A DNA stretch of 18,621 nt from Parachlorella kessleri. Lineage: Eukaryota; Chlorophyta; Trebouxiophyceae; Chlorellales; Chlorellaceae. A program made the translations under genes and the position numbers. This document shows positions 10,469-18,621 of the stretch, piece by piece. The notes beneath the pieces are model-generated. The model saw nothing but the letters and a program-made list of their open reading frames with translations, ran no database searches and was not told the origin of the DNA. Location of the stretch: contig BBXU01001811.1 in the NCBI GenBank assembly GCA_001598975.1, forward strand, positions 1 through 18,621, read 5' to 3'. Numbering within the stretch: the first letter of the stretch is position 1; every line of letters begins with the position of its first letter.

Positions 10469-12526
10469 CTATTGGTTCAGCTGAGACTGCAGGAAGGCTT
10501 TAATGTCTTGCAATTCATCTGCCCGTGCCTCGTGCCCCATCCATTTGTACGTTCGAAACTCAAGGTTGGCCCCCGCGTCCTTCAGTAGGTGTGCAGACTC
10601 CTGACCATACTCGTAAGCCACCACCTGCGGACAACGACAACAGGACATTCGGAGGGGTTGACTCATCAGGCATTGCGCACTGCTCCACCACAACGGCCAC
10701 TGGCAATCCCCTTGCGCCACAATCTTGAACACCACCCTGCGTCCTTGCGCCCAATAAGTCCCCATCATGGTTCTGGGCGTCCTAGCTTAATGCTGGTGCC
10801 CAGAAGGTAAGAGGGCAGGACAGGGCAGGATGCAACGGAGGCCACCCTCCCTGGGCACCAAACTATGTTCCCTTTGCCGACCTCGGCAAGAGCTTACTAG
10901 ATCCACCCAATTTGGGCTGAACCTGCCCTGCCAAGACTCTGCAAAGGGCCCATCCTGCCCTCACAAAACCTCTCACATTGGCCACGGCACACCACCTGCA
11001 CACAGGCCAAGCAAGACGCCCGTGTCCCCATGGCATAGGTACGTGCCTGGTCTGCGTCTCCGTGGCACATCAGCACTGGGGTTCTCAGGTTGCCCTCAGA
11101 GACCAGCGGCTTCTCTGAGCTCAGGAGCAAGTAGGAGGACAGTCCCAGAATGCCTGCCACTCTCAGCTGAGAGCGCAACATGGTGAGTGCCAGGGCACCC
11201 CCTTGGGAAAAGCCGCCCACCAGCACACGCTCGGAGGGGATGCCGGCAGCCACCTGCGTCCGGCGTCACGAGCAACCAGGGGTTGGGGACAAGATCTAGG
11301 GCTTGGATGGAGGGGTGGGGGCTCTTACGATTCATTACAGTGATGCACAAGAGCCGCCCTTCCATGGACATGCCGCTGTAAAATCATATTTTCAGGCTGG
11401 CAAGCCACTTAGCGCCCCCTCTAACCAGGCATGGAAACCTGGAAGTGAAAACTTCACAGACGACCGCGCTGCCCCTTCCGTGCAGGCTCTTACATTGGGC
11501 CCCAAGGTAAAACGCCTCTCACTGCGGCAGCACACCACAGCAGAGTGCAGCGAGAATTCAAGGTCCGCCTCGTCTACTCTGGGGGCTGATCCAACATCCA
11601 GGAGCCTCACCTCTTGCTGCACCAGGTGCTCAACATACTGCTGGCTCTCTTTGATTGCTGCCACATCCTCCTCAACATTTATCTTCTCAAGGCTGGCAAT
11701 ATCGTACCTGCAGCGCTTCGGTAGACATTGCTCCGTGGCCGGAGCCTGAGCATGCCTTAACACTGGCTCCCGGAGGCGGCGACACCACGACCACTCCAAA
11801 GCAGCTAGGCTCGGTCCGGGGGTAGTGTCAATATCGGCAGGATTGTATTCTGAGAACTGGATGGCATGCTGAGGCAAACAAGCCAGGCCGTCATGCAGGT
11901 GGTCCAGCAGGGCGTGACTCACCAGCCAGTCATCCGCATACCACCATTAAGTGTGATGGGCCTGCAACAGTTGCACCAAACGGAATCGGCACCTTAACTT
12001 TACCCCACTCTCATGCGGCCTAACAGGTTATTCGGTGCTGCTGCGCGCAAGACACAATTGCAGTTCTTTCTGCAAGTACATGTGCGGGCGAAAAAAGTGG
12101 CCACGCCTTCCTCTGTGCAGTCCAGGCCAGGCAAGAAACATTTGTGACAAGTCCCCCATAGCCGGACCTCACAGGTGCGTTGGGGAAGATAAACTTGGTA
12201 TTGGGGAGGTCAGGTCCCAACATCATACCTATGTCTGCAGGGCACACGGCAAGCTCGACAGAAATGAAAGGGCTGGACTAAAAGCCTGTAGCCAGCGAAG
12301 GAAACTGGGCGATCAAGTTGCCCAAGGATCGTCTCGGCAAGGCCCTCAGCCAACAGGCTGGTGGCCTGACTATATAAGCTGAGGTTGCACCTGCCCAGCC
12401 ATCACTTGTATCACCCAGTCCATGAAGCATAATGAAGGTGCTCTTGTGCTCGTTGATGGCAGGGAAGATTTGAGGCGGAGTGTAGCGCACGCCGCTAGTG
12501 GGTGTGAAAGCGCTTGCCGCCGCCAT
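10469..12526 (-). CDS. Acyl-protein thioesterase (APT/lysophospholipase family), six exons
   Basis: Alpha/beta-hydrolase that in this family removes S-palmitoyl groups from cytosolic faces of membrane proteins and can act on lysophospholipids. Exons: 12526-12391, 12234-12168, 11961-11923, 11707-11611, 11253-11047, 10624-10469, all in phase, giving 233 residues. Motifs: FIMLHGLGDTSDGWAD (oxyanion region), FIFPNAPVRPITLNGGM, WYDI, VLVGGFSQGGA with nucleophile Ser129, LMCHGDAD with catalytic Asp181, and YKWMGHE with His213. This matches APT1 in order and length. The start at 12524-12526 is preferred: it has a good context (GCC ATG GCG) and gives the normal family length. An in-frame ATG at 12620-12622 would add 32 residues. 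Intron 5 (11046-10625) begins GC. Exon 2 must end at 12168 (AG before GTCCGG), not at the nearer GTGAGG, to keep the VRPITLN motif. Confidence 0.93.
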
Positions 12527-12622
12527 GGCACGCAGCCCTCTTGTTCTGGATCGGCAGGGACGGCAAAGGAATTTAGTGCTGGGGTTCAGGTGCCGTCCGG
12601 CTAGCCCGAGCACACCATGCAT
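12527..12622 (-). other. Possible N-terminal extension of the thioesterase
   Basis: The reading frame stays open upstream of the preferred start to ATG 12620-12622, adding 32 residues with six Arg, one Lys and several Ser/Thr but no acidic residue. That composition resembles an organelle transit peptide. Against its use: the only TATA-like sequence (12647-12654) is about 25 bp upstream, which would place the transcript start at or after this ATG. Confidence 0.35.
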
Positions 12623-12646
12623 GCCGTTTACTGCTGCCCTTCCAAG

Positions 12647-12691
12647 TCATATACTTCTATTTTGATCGCTACGCAGGCATTGATTGGAGTG
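12647..12691 (-). promoter_or_regulatory. TATA-like and CCAAT-like elements of the thioesterase gene
   Basis: On the minus strand a CCAAT-containing stretch (12678-12691) is followed by GTATATGA at 12654-12647. A TATA box there would start transcription near 12620, upstream of the ATG at 12526. Motif and spacing only. Confidence 0.35.
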
Positions 12692-13290
12692 CACCACTAG
12701 ATATTTTCAGCACATGCTGAGCGTGCTGCCACTGGAGGAGGCGCCAACTGTTGGGCAGCGCCCTGCCCCCCAGTCGGCCTGCATTAGGCCTTCACTATCC
12801 CTTGCCTACAGCCGTATCGTGGCCCTAGGCGCTGCAGTTGCAGGCCTTGCCACCACTCTTCTACATAACTTGCCTCAAGAAAGTGTTGTAGAGACTGTGC
12901 ACCCAGCGTGTAGCGGGACGCACCAGCGGCAATGCAGAATATCAAGAAATACTGTCCGGCTCTCATAAGTCTATCTGATAAGATTGAGCACTATTACAGA
13001 CTGGCTTAGCAGCCTGGGTTGTCTGAGCTGTGCTGGCTTAACATGCCAGGCGCTGGAACACAGCATCAGCAGCCACCACAGCCAAGCAGGTTAAGGCAGA
13101 GCACCCCTTCAGATGACTGCAGCGTTAGCTTCACTGCCTACAACAACTTGATAGGTGTGCACTGAGCCACCCCACCGTCCGGCCATTTGGAAGTCAGACT
13201 AACAACAGCAACCATACCCTTATGAGCAATTTGTGGACCTCCACCTGTGCTGCCAGCAGCACGCTCGGGTTAGGCGTCCGCCTAGGTGTC

Positions 13291-13319
13291 CTGGAGGGTG
13301 TTCACACAGGGATAGTTAC
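13291..13319 (+). repeat. Left terminal inverted repeat
   Basis: 29 bp beginning CTGGAGGGTG and ending GATAGTTAC. It pairs with 13757-13785, with mismatches only at positions 2 and 10. Confidence 0.85.
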
Positions 13320-13338
13320 GGGCCTAACTATTGGATTT

Positions 13339-13367
13339 GGAACTATCCTGGAACTAGCGTGGAACTA
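13339..13367 (+). repeat. Left subterminal GGAACTA array
   Basis: GGAACTA starts at 13339, 13350 and 13361, exactly 11 bp apart, about one helical turn. It may be a transposase-binding array. Confidence 0.8.
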
Positions 13368-13576
13368 TTCGCCAGTGCAAAGAAAGGACGCCCGAAGAGT
13401 CCGGCAAGGCCTTTGCAGATGCTTTCCGCGCCAGGCTTACGAGTATTATTGCTGCTGTTGTTTGAGTTGGTGTTGTAGTCGGTCAAAGTGGAGCACGCGG
13501 AAGGGGCAGGCAGCCCATCAACGTCACGATCAGGCCCAGGGGACTCCCTCGGAGGCGATCAGACTTTTCCTACGCC

Positions 13577-13601
13577 GTTTGGGCACCAAACGTGCCCAAA
13601 C
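13577..13601. repeat. Perfect hairpin inside the MITE
   Basis: Arms GTTTGGGCAC (13577-13586) and GTGCCCAAAC (13592-13601) flank the five-base spacer CAAAC. It is a perfect 10-bp inverted repeat in the interior of the element. Confidence 0.8.
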
Positions 13602-13704
13602 AACTCACGATAATAGAACAGAGTTTGTGCCGGGGCCATAACTCGATAGTTCTGGGAACTATTCGCTGGAACCGACCTCCGAGGCTTAGTTACAGAAAAC
13701 GCTC

Positions 13705-13733
13705 GGAACTATTCTGGAACTATTTTGGAACTA
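13705..13733 (+). repeat. Right subterminal GGAACTA array
   Basis: GGAACTA starts at 13705, 13716 and 13727, again 11 bp apart and in the same orientation as the left array. A further copy is at 13655, and GTAACTAT follows at 13746 and 13757, also 11 bp apart. Confidence 0.8.
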
Positions 13734-13756
13734 CGGCGGGAGCCCGTAACTATTCT

Positions 13757-13785
13757 GTAACTATCCCTGTGTGAATACCCTCCTG
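13757..13785 (-). repeat. Right terminal inverted repeat
   Basis: Reverse complement begins CAGGAGGGTA and ends GATAGTTAC, the partner of 13291-13319. Confidence 0.85.
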
Positions 13786-14485
13786 AGGTGCCCTTGGCTG
13801 CGTTTGGGCCCACCCCGAGTTGTCGGCCCCCGGCTTACCACCTGGTGGCAGTCGCAAGCTTAGTGCCCTCCTGGACAACTGTTATGTCTTCAGATACCCT
13901 TAACTTCATGCTTGTCTGGGCTCCTAACCCGCACCACCGTGATTGTGTGTACCCTGTGCACAAGCAACCTGGGTATGGTGCCCAGGGCCACAGGTGCAAA
14001 CCACAACCAGTGAACCAACAACGATGGAGCCGACACCCAAGCCAACCCAAGCCGAGACCCAACCCAGTTGGATACCACTTCTAAACCCTCAGGCCTGGCT
14101 GCACTCTTGACAACGCGCATCTCAGGTGTTTAGCATACCGAGGCTAACCAAGCCTAGTCTGACAGGAACCACAGCTACTGTGTCAGCACCAGTGACAGCT
14201 CAGGCACCACAGCTTCCACAGCTTCCTCCTCCACTTCACGGCCCACGAAGTCCAGGCACCATGACCCTCAAGTTGGGCAGAGAGCGTCAGGGCACCAGTG
14301 CCTGCTTGCGCAATCCAATAACGAAACTGAGGTCGTGGTCTGACAGTGAGCCGCGGGGCTGACTGCTCGATGAGGAATGGGTCTCTTTGTACAAAAGAAA
14401 GGGCGAGTATGTCGTGAAAGTTTTGCAGAAACAGGCCGCAATCACAATTGACGCAAAAAAAGGATTGCACAATCATTCTCGTTCC

Positions 14486-14492
14486 TATATAA
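14486..14492 (+). promoter_or_regulatory. TATA box of the RING gene
   Basis: TATATAA lies 88 bp upstream of ATG 14574. A transcript start about 30 bp downstream would leave a 5' UTR of roughly 60 bp with no earlier ATG. Confidence 0.6.
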
Positions 14493-14573
14493 ACGGCCTG
14501 GGCGAAACTGGTCTGTGGCTGCCTCGTTCAACAGCTGGGCGGTTGGTCTGTCGGTTCCCTAAGCTGCCTGGTT

Positions 14574-16658
14574 ATGGAGGAACTGCAACATATGGCTGGC
14601 TTCACCACGGAGCAGCGGCCAAGACGAGCTGTTGACCACGTTAGGACCGCAGCGTTAGGTGGGATAGCCGTTTTGCCTTGTCAGCTGAACCCGGGCGGGC
14701 AGCCCTTGCGTGCGTTCACATAGCGTCTCTTATCCAGCACCGACAGCTCGTGCCTGCGTGTGGGTTGGCAGCCGTAACGCATCCACCTGACGTGACATCA
14801 CGTGTCATGTATCCTGGCCAAAAACCGCCCAGGTGGTCCGAGGAAGTGTTTGTGTTTGCTGTAACAGCAGCTCACAGGCTGTTAAGACTTGAACAGGCTG
14901 TCCCGTTGGCTGTGGTAACATCTGAATGTATGGCAGGGTCGACAGCTAAGCAGCTTCACCAGCATGTCTTGGTGCTGCCTGCAGGGGTCCTCACAGCGCT
15001 TTATGTCCTGGAGTTCATCCCGCGGTGGGTAGCCCTCTTCTGCGTGGTCTCCTGGACGCTTGCTGCCCGACTTGCGGCTCGCAAACTCGCAGCACAGCTT
15101 GAAGCGCAGGTGGGTGGTGGCGTGCCCGTGTGCAGCGTTCGTGTATGCAGCAACGAAGTAGCAGGAAAGGGCAAGTTGCGCATGGGAGTTGCGAGTTGTC
15201 TGCTGATTTGAATCCCGCCCTGCTAACACTTTTTTCCAGTGCCCAAGCCAGCCTGTCCGTCCCTTGTTACACTGCATCTATGGCGCCTAAAGCAGCCCCT
15301 TTGCTAAGCTGGCCCTAAAGCTGATATCTGCCTGGCTGCGTGCAGTTGGTTGCCATCCAGGGGGCAGCAGCAGCTGGGCTGGATTTGGAGACGGGGCTGA
15401 GGGCCGATGCTCTCGAAGAGCACCCACAGCAGCCGCATGTTGCTCGGCTAGGTGGAGTGGCGGCGGACTTTGTGGTGGACCTGCTGAACCTGAGGCTGAC
15501 ACTTCTGGACAGGGACTTTGATGCCAGGGACTATGCACTGCTGATGGCGCTTGATGAGTCATCAGGTAGGTGCAGCAGTGTAAGGAGCTTGTGAGCTAGG
15601 ATGATGTCAGGGCTCTGTGCTATTAGCATGGGTGGGTGGCAGGTAGTGCAAACAGAGAGTAGAGCTGGGCTAGACTGAACCGACAGGGTTGAATGCAGGA
15701 TGAGGTTTATCTTGTCGGTGCTCCCGTAGTTGCCACGAACAAGCTGTGCTTGTTCATTATATTCTCCCCGCATTCTCAGCAGGTTGGGAGTTGTACGGTA
15801 TGCTGGCTCGGTGTAAGTGCCACTTTAGGTTGCATGGCCGGATTTGACCTAGCAACCAGGGTGGCTGTTGGCCTGCCTTGGTGTAGCTTGCTTTTGAATA
15901 GTGATCATGCCTTGCCCTTGAATCTGCTACAGGACGCTACCACCGGCCGGCGCCAGAGGATCAGCTGTCAGCTTTGCCAATCCGGCTGCATCACACAGTA
16001 GCAGAAGCAGCAGCAACCAACACATGTAGCACACACAGTGTAGGCGTGCACTTCGGCTCGGCTGGGAGGACTGACAGCTGCTATGGTAGCTGTAAGGGCA
16101 TCGGACATGAGGTGGCTGCCGTGGGAGTGCCAGCAGCACAGGCGCTGGCCACCAGTACGGCAACTTGCTGCGTGGGGATCAGCCATCCCGGACACCCGGC
16201 TGAGCAGGACGCTGTGTGTGCTATCTGCCTGGAGGAGTATGCTGACGGTGACAAGGTGGGTCTCGTGGGTTATGACGGAAGTGGGGTGTGGTTCGGGGCT
16301 ACATGCTGGAGTGATAGTTTCCCATGCCAGCTGGCGCCTGGCTCAGGTATCCAAGCAGTACAGGAGTCCGGGTGGGTGCGGGGCCTGGTGCATTTCAATC
16401 CAGCGATTGGACTGCCCGTCTCTCGTCAGTAATGCGCAGTATCATGAAGATGAGCACCTTGCCAATGGCTGTGCCCGGTGGCTGGCTTGAGTGATGATCC
16501 TGCCTCTGCAGGTGCTGACCCTCCCCTGCCATCACGACTTCCATGCCACGTGCGTCAAGCAGTGGCTGTGCCAGCAGGGGGCATCGGCTTTCTGTCCCAT
16601 GTGCAAGGCGGCCGTGTTCCGGCTGGAGAACAAGGGGTGCTGTGCTGAGGAAGTCTGA
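14574..16658 (+). CDS. RING-H2 E3 ubiquitin ligase with N-terminal hydrophobic hairpin, five exons
   Basis: Predicted E3 ligase that would bind an E2 through its RING and act at a membrane. Exons: 14574-14658, 14946-15109, 15346-15565, 15933-16255, 16512-16658, in phase, 312 residues. Residues 36-51 and 54-69 are hydrophobic and separated by a proline, suggesting a membrane hairpin or two short spans. Residues 138-154 contain DRDFDARDYALLMALDE, a motif I associate with some plant and protist RING proteins. The RING-H2 ligands are C252, C255, C270, H272, H275, C278, C292, C295, with 13 residues rather than the usual 10 between the sixth and seventh. Intron 4 splits the RING after DGDK. The exon 1 choice (ATG 14574 after a TATA box, joined to 14946) is the weakest part. 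Alternatively exon 2 extends upstream in the same frame to ATG 14807 or 14930. The 158-247 linker is rich in Cys, His and Ala and is not recognised. Confidence 0.88.
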
Positions 16659-17123
16659 GGTTGGCCCCACAGTTTTGGCTGCCCTTGCAGGGCATCTGAC
16701 CATGACAAAAATGGTAACACGATATAGGATAGGTAGATAACTGGAGTGTGGTGGGGTTGTGGAGCACCCTGGTTTGCCACATGGGTTGATGAGGTACATG
16801 ACTGACTTTGACAGGAGCTGACGTTGAGTGTAGCGGTTTGCTGCTGCTAGTGCAGCATAGGACAGGCAAGGTGGGCCTTCTGAGCCTTGTGAACTTGCTT
16901 CGGTAGTTGGTGGGATGACTGCAAAGAGTGTCGAAGACTGCGGTGCTGTTTTGTAGCTGTAGCAAGATTCGGATGTCCGTCAAGCACTCGTAGTTTGGGG
17001 CTGTAGCAGCCCCCCATGCATATTTGCTGGTTGCCGCGCGCTGTGGTTGTTGCCCGCTTGTCAAGGATGGCTGGTGGCAGCATGCGCGTGTTTTGCTTCC
17101 GCGATTTTATCTGCATTCTTCGG

Positions 17124-17146
17124 CTTCCAACATGCCGTGTTGGAAG
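17124..17146 (+). repeat. Perfect 9-bp hairpin in the probable RING 3' UTR
   Basis: CTTCCAACA (17124-17132) and TGTTGGAAG (17138-17146) flank the loop TGCCG. It could form an RNA stem in the transcript. Confidence 0.7.
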
Positions 17147-17660
17147 TTCGGTAAAACCTGAACCCAAACCATGGTCAGTGTGTGCATCCTGAGTGTGGTT
17201 CGCTGGTCCCTCTTTGCTTAGATGACGTATTTCTTTCTTCATCCTTGTAGGTCATACACACACAGCAAAGCTGCTAGGCAGTTGTCACCGTAGCACCTGA
17301 GGTGTTTTCTGTGCTTAGCTCGCTGGTCCTAGGACAGTGTGGTGACGGGTGTGGCAGCTTCAGATAGTTGACATACTTCTTTGTTTAGGGGGTGCCCCTG
17401 GGTTTTGTCATGACTAGTCGTAGTCTCTTTTACCCTTTTCCCTGGCCGATATTCTCGGCATGACATCCGCATTGAGCTTTCGGTACGAGTCCCTGGCACC
17501 CTTCTGGGCTGTGTGTCCCAAGGTATCTCTTGACCGGGGTACTGAGGGCTGACTTTGTAGCTAGCCGGTGTTTGACTGGACAGAGTGCTGAGGGCAGATG
17601 GGTTGTGCAACTCAGGTGGACCAACCTGGGCTTTGTTGGTGGGTTTACAGAGCCTCCTGC

Positions 17661-17665
17661 TGTAA
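17661..17665 (+). terminator. Candidate poly(A) signal TGTAA of the RING gene
   Basis: TGTAA is the usual polyadenylation element of green algae. This is the first copy I see downstream of the RING stop, about 1.0 kb away. Confidence 0.35.
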
Positions 17666-18029
17666 AGCAGTATATGCGCTGTAGCATCGACAGCACGAGG
17701 TGTACAGCTGTTGAGATTGCGAGGCTGGACAGGACCTCCCAGCGGTGTCTGACTGCCTGCCACCAAACCTTGACAAGCTGAGCCAGGCAACGCCGCTCAG
17801 TGCTGGTTCCCACGGACAGCTGCTCATGGCAACTCCGTTTCCCTCCTCCCCAGAGAGAGGCCGTGAGGATGAGTAATATGTAGACTAATGGGAAGGGAGG
17901 GCGCCAGGTTTGCGAAGGCAGCCCGTAGGCCTGTCCCTAGCTGCACGGATTTGTCGAAGGATCAAACGGACCCGTCTTGCTCAGAGCCAGCCCCATGCCA
18001 GACCCCCGTCAGTAGTCTCACCCCAAGCC

Positions 18030-18596
18030 ATGGAGGTACCCATCCCGACCTCCTTACAGGCGGCTATTTACGAGCAGCTCATCCGGCAGAACGTCACCCA
18101 CACCAAGGCCTTCCAGGGCGTCTTTGCCGACTATGGCTCCAGCCTCCAACGCTGCAGGGAGCTGCAGGTTGGTCCTCCCGGCTGGAGTAGGTGCCTAACT
18201 CTGCTGCAAGGCTAACCACCTGCAACCCCTGGCTTACCACCTGTGTTCCCTGGCTGGGGAGCTGTGGTACCCCACGGGGCAAGGGTGCGAATACTGGGGT
18301 ACTGCACATGCTGCTGCTGACTGATCGGGTGGACAAGCAGGTCTACCCCCCACTACTGCTCTGTGAACTCGCTGGTGTCAGCAGACCCGGCTCAGCCAAC
18401 TGTTGCTGCAGCATGCTCAGGCCCCGCTATGAGGCATCGCCTAGACCAGTCTGGGTGGCTGACTGGGCTAGTCTCTCCTGCCCCGCAGGTGCGGAATGCG
18501 CAGCTCGACAAGGAGGCGGGGGAGCTGAGGGCTGAGAATGGGGAGCTTCACAGGGCGGTGGAGGAGAGCAAGCATGCCGCTGTGCGCAGCGAGGAG
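18030..18596 (+). CDS. Coiled-coil protein, possibly ATG16-like, first two exons (runs off window)
   Basis: Exon 1 is 18030-18167 (46 codons from ATG 18030) and exon 2 is 18489-18596 (36 codons), both phase 0; the donor GTGGGT at 18597 shows the gene continues past the window. Residues 13-35 read IYEQLIRQNVTHTKAFQGVF, like the N-terminal ATG5-binding helix of ATG16 proteins (animal ATG16L1 has EQLRRRDRLQRQAFEEI). From about residue 40 the sequence becomes a heptad-like coiled coil (CRELQ, QLDKEAGELRAENGELHRAV), as in ATG16. ATG16 joins the ATG12-ATG5 conjugate to direct ATG8 lipidation at the forming autophagosome. The helix-then-coil order supports the call, but coiled coils mislead and the WD40 or other C-terminal part is not in view. 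Exon 1 is open upstream in frame but has no earlier ATG. Confidence 0.55.
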
Positions 18597-18621
18597 GTGG
18601 GTGACTGCAGGGTGGGTGGGT

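Larger units (their letters stand above)
13291..13785. mobile_element. MITE-like non-autonomous DNA transposon, ~495 bp
   Basis: Terminal inverted repeats of 29 bp at 13291-13319 and 13757-13785 agree at 27 of 29 positions; the shared core is TTCACACAGGGATAGTTAC. Flanks carry AGGTGTC (13284-13290) and AGGTGCC (13786-13792), a 7-bp target-site duplication with one mismatch. Beneath each end are three GGAACTA motifs with 11-bp spacing. No transposase is encoded, so it would need one supplied in trans. CA(G)G-type termini and a duplication of 7-8 bp would suit hAT, but the superfamily is not settled. Confidence 0.8.
12692..14485. other. Divergent intergenic region with a MITE-like element
   Basis: About 1.8 kb between the thioesterase (minus) and the RING gene (plus). 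Apart from the inverted-repeat element at 13291-13785 I see no conserved coding sequence. Open frames here lack family motifs and several have no ATG. The stretch 14380-14480 is relatively AT-rich, as expected near the RING promoter. Confidence 0.6.
16659..18029. other. RING gene 3' UTR and intergenic region
   Basis: About 1.37 kb with no supported coding exon. The first TGTAA, the usual green-algal poly(A) signal, is at 17661-17665, so the 3' UTR may be about 1 kb. Minus-strand open frames of 100-150 codons are present but show no family motif. A perfect hairpin lies at 17124-17146. The 5' UTR and promoter of the following gene must lie in the right part. Confidence 0.55.

Noticed and set aside
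10121..10588. 155-codon plus-strand open frame
   Set aside because: It overlaps the last thioesterase exon and its 3' UTR on the opposite strand, with no recognisable motif.
11392..11922. 176-codon continuous minus-strand frame in the thioesterase
   Set aside because: Only its middle (11707-11611) is exon 4. The flanks are introns, as shown by the required WYDI and E-VAAGIP joins.
12168..12173. GTGAGG as the donor of thioesterase exon 2
   Set aside because: It looks like a better donor, but using it loses the conserved NAPVRPITLN join; AG|GTCCGG five bases later keeps frame and motif.
14678..14945. Coding use of the open frame upstream of RING exon 2
   Set aside because: It opens with TTG rather than ATG and lacks family features until about 14946. 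A TATA box plus ATG 14574 with an in-phase intron explains the gene better, though ATG 14807 remains possible.
17196..17600. Repeated phrases such as CGCTGGTCC and CTGAGGGC in the RING-to-ATG16 spacer
   Set aside because: The copies are short, irregularly spaced and poorly matched, so they were not called as a repeat.
17329..17813. Overlapping 127- and 153-codon minus-strand frames
   Set aside because: They have no motif and no splice-supported extension, and they lie in the RING 3' UTR and spacer.

Overview
This is a nuclear fragment from a GC-rich eukaryote, most likely a green alga (Chlorophyta). No coding region is continuous: every gene is built from short GC-rich exons (33 to about 400 bp) split by introns of mostly 150-470 bp, with GTGGGT/GTGAGT-type donors and TGCAG acceptors. 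The two best-recognised proteins resemble plant-lineage families. There are no bacterial-style operons, and I saw no tRNA, rRNA or CRISPR. The species cannot be named from the sequence.

Layout. (1) 79-9635, minus: a 24-exon gene for a 1071-residue MUN-domain (DUF810/Unc-13 homolog) protein of the PATROL1 type, complete from ATG to stop. (2) 9636-10468: intergenic. (3) 10469-12526 (or to 12622), minus: a six-exon acyl-protein thioesterase of the alpha/beta-hydrolase fold with an intact Ser-Asp-His triad. (4) 12527-14573: a spacer between divergent genes, holding a ~495 bp MITE-like element (13291-13785) with 29-bp terminal inverted repeats. (5) 14574-16658, plus: a five-exon RING-H2 E3 ubiquitin ligase with a hydrophobic N-terminal hairpin. 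(6) 16659-18029: 3' UTR and intergenic sequence. (7) 18030-18596 and beyond the window, plus: the first two exons of a coiled-coil protein that may be ATG16-like.

Exon models were derived by hand. Splice phases were made to match across every junction, and the assembled proteins were compared with what I know of the families. Phase agreement at all junctions of genes 1-3 is strong internal support, but no transcript was available. By family, the genes touch membrane trafficking (MUN protein), protein depalmitoylation (thioesterase), ubiquitination (RING) and possibly autophagy (ATG16-like). Nothing shows that they form one pathway.

Most notable points: at least four introns appear to use GC instead of GT donors, all after CAG. 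One MUN intron would be only 41 nt, or is instead a frameshift. One intron ends in tandem copies of its own splice acceptor. The MITE carries GGAACTA motifs phased at exactly 11 bp near both ends. I did not find evidence of a wholly new system; this looks like an ordinary algal gene neighbourhood with unusual splicing and one mobile element.
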